Part shown: piece after piece, positions 6,411 through 6,791 of the stretch
Layout: each line of letters opens with the position of its first letter
How positions within the stretch are numbered: the stretch's first letter is position 1
Origin: Actinomycetota bacterium
GTDB taxonomy: Bacteria > Actinomycetota > Acidimicrobiia > Acidimicrobiales > Ilumatobacteraceae
Direction of reading: 5' to 3'
Assembly: GCA_009703975.1 (NCBI GenBank)
Contig: WLFB01000070.1
Coordinates: forward strand, 1 to 6,791
DNA length: 6,791 bases
Position numbers and translations under genes: made by a program
Notes under the pieces: generated by a model
What the model was told of the DNA's origin: nothing
Database searches by the model: none
The model's input: the letters and a program-made list of their open reading frames with translations, nothing else

Positions 6411-6791
6411 ATGACAGCGAATGAACTTGAACCTCGATTATTTCTAGAATCCGATATTGATGCCGCGCTTGAGTTAAATAATCTCAATGCACCGGCCGTC
6501 GGAGAAATTGACCGCACTCAACTTGAATTTCTGATTGAACATTCGCTTTATTCTTTCGCAATTGGCGCCGATATGTTGCACGCTTTTTGTATAACTTTCG
6601 CGCCTGGTGCGCCGTATACAAGCGTTAACTATCAATGGTTTTCACAAAACTATTCTGAGTTTGTTTACTTAGACCGCATTGTTGTCAGTGAGAAAATGCG
6701 CAATAAATTACTTGGCGCCAAACTCTATGCGGCCGTCGAACAAAGGATGATCAAGGATCGCTGTGCTCCGATACTGACTTGCGAAGTTAAT
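6411..6791 (+). CDS. GNAT-family N-acetyltransferase, 3'-truncated by the window
   Basis: The frame opens at ATG 6411 and runs without a stop to the last base (127 codons), so the C-terminal end is missing. GNAT enzymes transfer an acetyl group from acetyl-CoA to an amine. The visible part fits the fold: a helical N-terminus with LNNLNAPAVGEIDRTQLEFL (22-41), a strand pair (SFAIGADMLHAFCITF, 48-63), an extended loop, then the core strand EFVYLDRIVVSEKMRNKLLGAKLYAAVEQRM (83-113) followed by a strand starting ILTCEVN. The acetyl-CoA loop, usually R-G-x-G-x-G/A, reads RNKLLG (97-102), keeping Arg97, Lys99 and the last Gly but losing the first two glycines; bulky residues there occur in some members and may alter CoA binding. 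The substrate is unknown. It is divergent from msrA across 22 bp, so the two may share regulation. The start has no Shine-Dalgarno; ATG 6411 is the only ATG ahead of the conserved N-terminal region. Confidence 0.82.
   Translation, partial: MTANELEPRLFLESDIDAALELNNLNAPAVGEIDRTQLEFLIEHSLYSFAIGADMLHAFCITFAPGAPYTSVNYQWFSQNYSEFVYLDRIVVSEKMRNKLLGAKLYAAVEQRMIKDRCAPILTCEVN

Noticed and set aside
1..6791. A novel defence, mobile or RNA-based system
   Set aside because: All but about 130 bases are covered by recognisable metabolic, transport or repair genes plus one small gene. I saw no transposase, integrase, tRNA, array of spaced repeats or nuclease-like protein.

Overview
The window looks like ordinary chromosomal sequence from a high-GC-phylum actinobacterium with a fairly A+T-leaning genome. 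A member of Acidimicrobiia (the planktonic freshwater or marine Ilumatobacter-type lineages) is my best guess. This rests on: a PccB/AccD5-type carboxyltransferase with a tiny gene directly behind it (an actinobacterial arrangement); an apparent CopC-CopD type membrane protein with a Thr/Pro-rich tail; an MsrA with a mycobacterial-like Cys-Pro C-terminus; and gene starts with no Shine-Dalgarno sequence, several sitting close to -10-like hexamers as in leaderless transcripts. The taxonomic call is inference.

Layout. (1) Bases 1-1437 hold the 3' part of a plus-strand CopD-family polytopic membrane protein. Its frame is open to the first base of the window, so the N-terminal part (probably a CopC domain) lies upstream. 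(2) A 57-bp gap follows, carrying a perfect 14-bp palindrome, and then a compact plus-strand run of four genes (1495-5777): an acyl-CoA carboxylase beta subunit, a 59-residue small protein that I propose is an epsilon-like carboxylase subunit, a family III (CaiB/BaiF) CoA-transferase, and a 14-TM DHA2-type MFS transporter. Gaps inside this run are 2, 12 and 0 bp, so co-transcription is likely. (3) The MFS gene converges on a minus-strand msrA (5816-6388). (4) A 22-bp divergent spacer separates msrA from a plus-strand GNAT acetyltransferase gene that runs off the 3' end.

How the genes may work together: the carboxylase, small protein, CoA-transferase and transporter could form a short-chain acyl-CoA module (CoA activation of an acid, alpha-carboxylation, and transport of an acid or product). 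The biotin carboxylase/BCCP subunit is not in the window and the real acyl substrate cannot be read from sequence. msrA repairs oxidised methionine and is unrelated to the module. I found no RNA genes, CRISPR arrays, insertion sequences or phage genes, and no convincing evidence of a new system. The most useful points are the unlisted 59-aa gene, the Val at the carboxylase specificity position, the palindrome, and the minimal divergent promoter. No gene-free stretch exceeds 60 bp.
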